A stretch of 10,360 bases of DNA from JAKLDO01 sp035354435 (lineage in GTDB: Bacteria; UBP6; UBA1177): assembly GCA_035354435.1 (NCBI GenBank), contig DAOQAY010000106.1, forward strand, positions 1 through 10,360, given 5' to 3'. The notes beneath the pieces are model-generated. The model did not search any database. It worked only from the letters and a program-made list of their open reading frames with translations, and was not told the DNA's origin. The translations under genes and the position numbers were made by a program. Positions 7,157 to 10,360 of this stretch are shown here, one piece after another. Within the stretch, counting starts at the first letter, position 1, and the number at the start of each line of letters is the position of its first letter.

Positions 7157-8428
7157 TTAGGAAATATCGTTGACGAAGACATCAACAATTTCGGGATCGA
7201 ATTGTGTACCGCTGAACTTTTTCAACTCTTTCAAAGCAATATGCCAGTCTCTTTTTCTATGATATATTCTGTTCGTGGTCATTGCATCAAAAGTATCTGC
7301 GACTCTTATTATTCTTGATCCGAGAGGTATCATATTCAGTTTCAATTTTTCCGGGTATCCTGTTCCGTCATAATTTTCATGATGGTGAAGGATGTAATAG
7401 GCGATCTTATCCATTCCAGAAATGCTGTTTATTACATCATAGCTTCTGGATGCGTGCGTTTTTATGGACATCCATTCATCATCGGTTAATTTTTCTTTTT
7501 TTGAATAGACAGTTCTGTCCGCAGTAAGTTTTCCGATATCATGAAGAAATGCCGCCCATCTTATTGTCACGATCTCTTCTTCTTCGATTCCAAGCAGATA
7601 GGCGATCTGAACAGAAAGTTCTGAAACTCTGATAGAATGGTTGCCTTCGGGAGAAGTAAGGTTGTCAGTCAGCATTGCAACAGTTTTGAAGAATCTATTT
7701 ACTGTATCAGGAGATGAAAAATAATATCTGTCCCCCATTTTTTTCTTGAGGTCGGACATTTCATTTTCAATTGCTTCTTTACTGCCGATCAGTTCAAGAA
7801 TTTTATTTTCTGTGGCAAGGGTTGCAAAAGTGGTGTAAATGACAGGGTCAAACTCCTCTCCTGAGATCAAGTTAAGGAAAAGAATAAGCTCAGTTGAATC
7901 TTTTATTTTGTGAAGATTCATCAAAATGTCTATTGTGTCAGAAAGTCTGATTATTCTCGAAAGAAGGGGTATTGCGTTTCCTTTCAAACCTGAAGGAAAT
8001 CCGCTGCCGTCAAAAAATTCATGATGATGTTTGACGATCTCGCTGATCTTTCTGAAAGTAGGAAAGCTTTTAAGGATGGTTTCACTTCTATGAGGATGCG
8101 CAAAAATAAAAAAATCATTTTTCTGACCATATATATCAGGTATCTGAACAAGACTTTCAATAACATGCCCAGAGATTTTTGTTCCGCCGATATCATGCAG
8201 AAGTGAGGAGAAAAACAGTTCTTTCAAAGATGTTTTATCGAGTCCGAGAAGTTCTCCTATCCTGTTTGACAGAATGCACACCTTCCAGCTGTGGTATGAG
8301 TCTATTCCGGCACTGTCCTTTTCGGTAGCTTTTACAATTTCAGAAATAAAATCAGCTGCGAATGAAGCAGGAAAATCAACATCTTGTAATGGAAGGTGAG
8401 TCAGTCTTGAATGGGGATGTGTAGTCAA
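7157..8428 (-). CDS. Tandem HD-GYP domain protein (putative cyclic-di-nucleotide phosphodiesterase)
   Basis: The family hydrolyses cyclic di-GMP (some members cGAMP) at a metal site. The 423-aa product carries two HD-GYP units in tandem. The C-terminal unit (about 255-420) is complete: H264 in NHSIRV, HDIGK (296-300), H325, HHH at 348-350 followed by DGTGYP (354-359), and VADTFDAMT (377-384). The N-terminal unit (about 40-190) keeps H46, HD at 78-79, H111/H113, HHH at 134-136 and D164, but has HDIGG instead of HDIGK, GFP instead of GYP, and lacks the DAM motif (SDTIDILMN), so it may be weak, inactive or a binding domain. The start is TTG at 8428, the codon right after the TAG stop of the response regulator and in the same frame; the only ribosome-site candidate is a weak AGGGG eight bases upstream. 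Either translation is coupled, or this is the second half of one REC-HD-GYP-HD-GYP protein (RpfG-like). Confidence 0.9.
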   Translation of the reverse strand: MTTHPHSRLTHLPLQDVDFPASFAADFISEIVKATEKDSAGIDSYHSWKVCILSNRIGELLGLDKTSLKELFFSSLLHDIGGTKISGHVIESLVQIPDIYGQKNDFFIFAHPHRSETILKSFPTFRKISEIVKHHHEFFDGSGFPSGLKGNAIPLLSRIIRLSDTIDILMNLHKIKDSTELILFLNLISGEEFDPVIYTTFATLATENKILELIGSKEAIENEMSDLKKKMGDRYYFSSPDTVNRFFKTVAMLTDNLTSPEGNHSIRVSELSVQIAYLLGIEEEEIVTIRWAAFLHDIGKLTADRTVYSKKEKLTDDEWMSIKTHASRSYDVINSISGMDKIAYYILHHHENYDGTGYPEKLKLNMIPLGSRIIRVADTFDAMTTNRIYHRKRDWHIALKELKKFSGTQFDPEIVDVFVNDIS

Positions 8429-8845
8429 CTAAATAGCCCCTGTCTGCGAGAGAGTTTTCTGCCATCTGAGCAGTTTCTTTTCTGATTCTTCAACAATCGT
8501 AACAAATAGCTCAATGTTGTCAAAAGGCTTGAGAAGGAAATCGTTCGCTCCGTTTTCAAGTGCTGACACAATACGGTCGATAGTACTGTATGCACTCATC
8601 ATGATAACCTGAGTAAGACCGCTTATTTCCTTTATTATGTTAAGTACTGTTATTCCGTCCATATTCGGCATCAGAACATCCACAAGTGCTATATGCACAA
8701 TATTGTTTCTGACATAATCAATAGCTTCTTCAGGTCTATTCTTGGTTATAACAGTATATCCGCTGCTTTCAAGTATCCTTTTTAGACTTGAAAGTATATT
8801 GTCTTCATCGTCAATGATAAGGACATTGATGTTTTTTTTGTTCAT
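8429..8845 (-). CDS. Single-domain (REC) response regulator
   Basis: A phosphoacceptor receiver domain that takes a phosphoryl group from a sensor histidine kinase, none of which is encoded in the window. The 138 residues hold the complete CheY-like set: acidic pair D12-D13, phosphoacceptor D56 in LVDVLMPNMDG, S84 in MMSAYS, and K106 in LLKPFD. The receiver ends near residue 120; the remaining 18 residues (ESEKKLLRWQK onward) look like a linker rather than an output domain. The start ATG at 8845 has AGGAGG at 8860-8855, nine bases upstream. The gene ends with TAG (8431-8429), and the HD-GYP frame continues immediately without a shift. Because REC is very often fused to HD-GYP in one polypeptide (for example RpfG), this reads as either a split version or a fusion interrupted by an amber codon. 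The output is expected to be the HD-GYP protein. Confidence 0.93.
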   Translation of the reverse strand: MNKKNINVLIIDDEDNILSSLKRILESSGYTVITKNRPEEAIDYVRNNIVHIALVDVLMPNMDGITVLNIIKEISGLTQVIMMSAYSTIDRIVSALENGANDFLLKPFDNIELFVTIVEESEKKLLRWQKTLSQTGAI

Positions 8846-8859
8846 ATTGTTGCTCCTCC

Positions 8860-9444
8860 TTAAAAGTTAAAGAAATTTTTGACAACATCTCTTGAGTTGA
8901 TCATTTTGACGATCGACTTGTAATTGTTCCAGAAATAGACCTTATCAATAAAGGAAGTAATATCACTTTCAGTAAGATTGAGAGTATCGATGACTTTTAC
9001 AACAACTTTTACACCGGTTTTGGATGAAATATAGTCTTTCATTTCATCTCTCGGAAATGAGTGTGCGAGAACTGTAAGAACAACATCGTTTCTGATATAT
9101 GAAACAAACCCTGCAAGAGTTTTAGGAGCATATTCTTCAATGAAACTGGTGCCGATCTTTATTATTCGATTAACAGTTTTTTCTTCTTCTTTGAACAGGT
9201 TTATAAGAGGTTCAAAGAGAAGATGATTTTCATTAAGCCTGTAGTGGAAAGCATTTCCGATATGCTCTCTTACCACGATTCCTGTTTCAAGAAGAAAATC
9301 AAGGGCTTTTTTGTTCGAATTAGGGTTTGTGCTGCTGAGGGTGGCGATCTTTCTGCCGGTGTAATTCTGCTTATTCACCAGAATTCGAAGAATATCCACC
9401 TTTGCCCTAGATCCGAGCAGGTATGAGAGCGGTAAGTAGGTCAT
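8860..9444 (-). CDS. Winged-helix DNA-binding protein with degenerate nucleotidyltransferase-like tail
   Basis: The 194-aa product starts with a winged helix-turn-helix (about 8-75): LLGSRAKVDILRILVN, a TGRKIATLS turn, a recognition segment around NSNKKALDFLLETGIV, and a wing near HIGNAFHYRLN. This N-terminal arrangement is characteristic of proteins in which a helix-turn-helix precedes a minimal nucleotidyltransferase domain. The C-terminal half (about 90-194) keeps the general pattern of that domain (a central LAGFVSYIRND strand-turn, a TGVKVVVKVIDTLNL segment and a final helix), but the catalytic GS and DxD residues are absent, so it is probably not an enzyme; this comparison is from memory of the family, not an alignment. 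The ATG at 9444 has GGAGG at 9454-9450, five bases upstream. It is the first gene of the operon with the response regulator and HD-GYP genes (gap 14 bp) and is likely an autoregulator or partner. No gene name can be assigned. Confidence 0.8.
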   Translation of the reverse strand: MTYLPLSYLLGSRAKVDILRILVNKQNYTGRKIATLSSTNPNSNKKALDFLLETGIVVREHIGNAFHYRLNENHLLFEPLINLFKEEEKTVNRIIKIGTSFIEEYAPKTLAGFVSYIRNDVVLTVLAHSFPRDEMKDYISSKTGVKVVVKVIDTLNLTESDITSFIDKVYFWNNYKSIVKMINSRDVVKNFFNF

Positions 9445-9484
9445 CTATTCCTCCAAGGAAAAAATTAACAAAATTACTGGATTA

Positions 9485-9512
9485 ATTATAGAAATATCTT
9501 AATACATGTCAA
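9485..9512 (-). promoter_or_regulatory. Consensus promoter of the regulator/REC/HD-GYP operon
   Basis: On the minus strand TTGACA (9512-9507) and TATAAT (9490-9485) are both perfect consensus with a 16-bp spacer. Transcription should start near 9478, giving a leader of about 34 nt before the ATG at 9444. No terminator is seen within the operon, so all three genes should share this transcript. Confidence 0.85.
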
Positions 9513-9588
9513 AAAAATAATACAAAAATGTACCAAATGTTGAATTATTTGAAACAATAAATAAAAAAGTACAATAAAAACACAAATC

Positions 9589-9597
9589 TGCTATCAT
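9589..9597 (+). promoter_or_regulatory. Extended -10 promoter candidate for the M18 aminopeptidase gene
   Basis: TG-C-TATCAT is an extended -10 element with one mismatch from TATAAT and no good -35 hexamer at 16-18 bp. It predicts a start near 9604 and a leader of about 36 nt. A perfect TATAAT at 9622-9627 is too close to the ribosome binding site (9628-9633) to act as the -10. The 195-bp gap between the divergent genes also holds TTGAAA (9549-9554) and TACAAT (9570-9575), but with a 15-bp spacer. The rest is A/T-rich with no gene seen. Confidence 0.45.
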
Positions 9598-9639
9598 CCT
9601 GCGACAGTTGATTTTCAAAACTATAATAGGAGGAATCAC

Positions 9640-10360
9640 ATGGTTGCCGCTAAGAACAGTAAGAATAGTAAGAACGGGTTCGATCAGAAGTCTCTTCTTT
9701 ACAGCAAACAGTCCGGATGGGAGGATATCAGTAAAAGCGAACTTCAGACAATAATGAAGTTTTCAGAAGGTTACAAAGCGTTTCTTGACAGTGCCAAAAC
9801 GGAAAGAGAAACTGTAAAATATATAGCAGAAAAAGCAGCCTCTGCCGGTTTTAAGAATATTGATTCGGCAACGCCAAAGGACAGGAAGGTCTTTATAAAT
9901 TTCGACAATGTCGCGTGTGTTCTTGCAGAGATCAACGATCTTTCATTCAAAGGCGGCTTTAACATGGTCGGTGCACATATTGACACACCGAGAATCGATC
10001 TCAAAGGCTGTCCGCTGTATGAAGCAGAGGATATGACATTTTTTAAGACACATTATTACGGTGGTATTAAGAAATATCAATGGGTTACAAGACCGCTTGC
10101 TCTTCACGGTGTTGTAATAACTGAAGAAGGGAAGACGATAGATGTCTGTATCGGTGAAGATGAGTCCGATCCGGTTTTTACAATTAACGATCTGCTTCCT
10201 CATCTTGCACAGGATCAGATGCAGAAAAATGCAAAGACAGTTATTGAAGGAGAGAACCTCAATATTCTCATTGGATCAATTCCCTATAAATTCAAATATG
10301 AAAAAGGCTCTTTGAAAATGGCGATACTTTCCTTTCTTTACGGAAAATACGGTTTCAAGG
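9640..10360 (+). CDS. M18 family aminopeptidase, N-terminal part (gene runs off the window)
   Basis: Zinc-dependent aminopeptidases of family M18 remove N-terminal, often acidic, residues from peptides in the cytosol. The first 240 codons are present, roughly half of the usual length of about 450 residues; the frame is open to the last base. Diagnostic segments are GAHIDTPR (111-118; H113 and D115 form the first metal-site motif), the strongly conserved HYYGGIKKYQW (138-148) and RPLALHGVV (151-159), IGEDESDPVF (171-180), DLLPHLA (184-190) and GENLNIL (204-210). The region 24-70 (SGWEDIS, FSEGYKAFLD, AKTERE) also matches the family N-terminus. The start ATG is preceded by AGGAGG at 9628-9633 with a 6-base gap. 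The first 19 residues are a polar Lys/Asn/Ser-rich extension containing three KNS-type units. It is divergent from the signalling operon and functionally unrelated as far as can be seen. Confidence 0.94.
   Translation, partial: MVAAKNSKNSKNGFDQKSLLYSKQSGWEDISKSELQTIMKFSEGYKAFLDSAKTERETVKYIAEKAASAGFKNIDSATPKDRKVFINFDNVACVLAEINDLSFKGGFNMVGAHIDTPRIDLKGCPLYEAEDMTFFKTHYYGGIKKYQWVTRPLALHGVVITEEGKTIDVCIGEDESDPVFTINDLLPHLAQDQMQKNAKTVIEGENLNILIGSIPYKFKYEKGSLKMAILSFLYGKYGFK
9652..9675 (+). repeat. Short tandem 9-nt repeat in the start of the aminopeptidase gene
   Basis: Near-identical units AAGAACAGT, AAGAATAGT and AAGAAC(G) encode KNS-KNS-KN. Loss or gain of a unit would keep the frame, so copy number may vary between strains without harming the enzyme. 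Confidence 0.5.

Noticed and set aside
9520..9545. TACA-N4-TGTA palindrome and ACATTT-type direct repeats upstream of the signalling operon promoter, as a possible operator for the winged-helix protein.
   Set aside because: The arms are only four bases in A/T-rich DNA, so chance is likely; no second clear copy was found.
9622..9627. Perfect TATAAT just upstream of the aminopeptidase start, as its -10 box.
   Set aside because: It abuts the Shine-Dalgarno, so transcription from it would leave the ribosome site off the mRNA, and there is no matching -35.
9943..10203. Minus-strand ORFs overlapping the aminopeptidase gene, including 9771-10004.
   Set aside because: The plus strand encodes a continuous M18 protein with family motifs throughout; these are shadows.

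Overview
The window is a bacterial chromosomal segment, AT-rich by eye, with strong AGGAGG-type ribosome binding sites and near-consensus sigma-70-type promoters. It looks Gram-negative: it has a large exported periplasmic-type coiled-coil protein, a stand-alone ribosomal protein S1 with six S1 domains, and the non-mevalonate isoprenoid pathway. TGA, TAA and TAG all end genes, so the standard bacterial code is assumed. The phylum cannot be fixed from the sequence. There are no rRNA, tRNA, IS or CRISPR signatures.

Layout. (1) 1-2018, plus strand: cdsA (CDP-diacylglycerol synthase) overlaps dxr (DXP reductoisomerase) by 11 nt; this is the downstream half of a widespread envelope-lipid/isoprenoid cluster. 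(2) 2043-5210, minus strand: an exported protein of about 1055 aa with a globular N-domain, an acidic linker, a very long coiled coil and a TPR-like C-terminus, probably starting at TTG. (3) 5211-5417: a divergent regulatory region with promoters for both neighbours, a 7-bp dyad across the rpsA -35 box, and an rpsA leader that can fold as an H-type pseudoknot reaching into the Shine-Dalgarno. (4) 5418-7103, plus strand: rpsA, closed by a strong intrinsic terminator at 7130-7154. (5) 9444-7157, minus strand: a three-gene signalling operon behind a consensus promoter, made of a winged-helix protein with a degenerate nucleotidyltransferase-like tail, a REC response regulator, and a tandem HD-GYP protein. 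The last two are in the same frame, separated only by one TAG codon. (6) 9640-10360, plus strand: the first 240 codons of an M18 aminopeptidase gene, cut by the window edge.

How they fit together: cdsA and dxr supply phospholipid and isoprenoid precursors. The minus-strand operon looks like a phosphorelay output that degrades cyclic-di-nucleotide, with a dedicated DNA-binding protein. S1 and the aminopeptidase are housekeeping. The three points most worth checking are the rpsA leader pseudoknot, the amber codon splitting a REC-HD-GYP-HD-GYP reading frame, and the giant exported coiled-coil protein.
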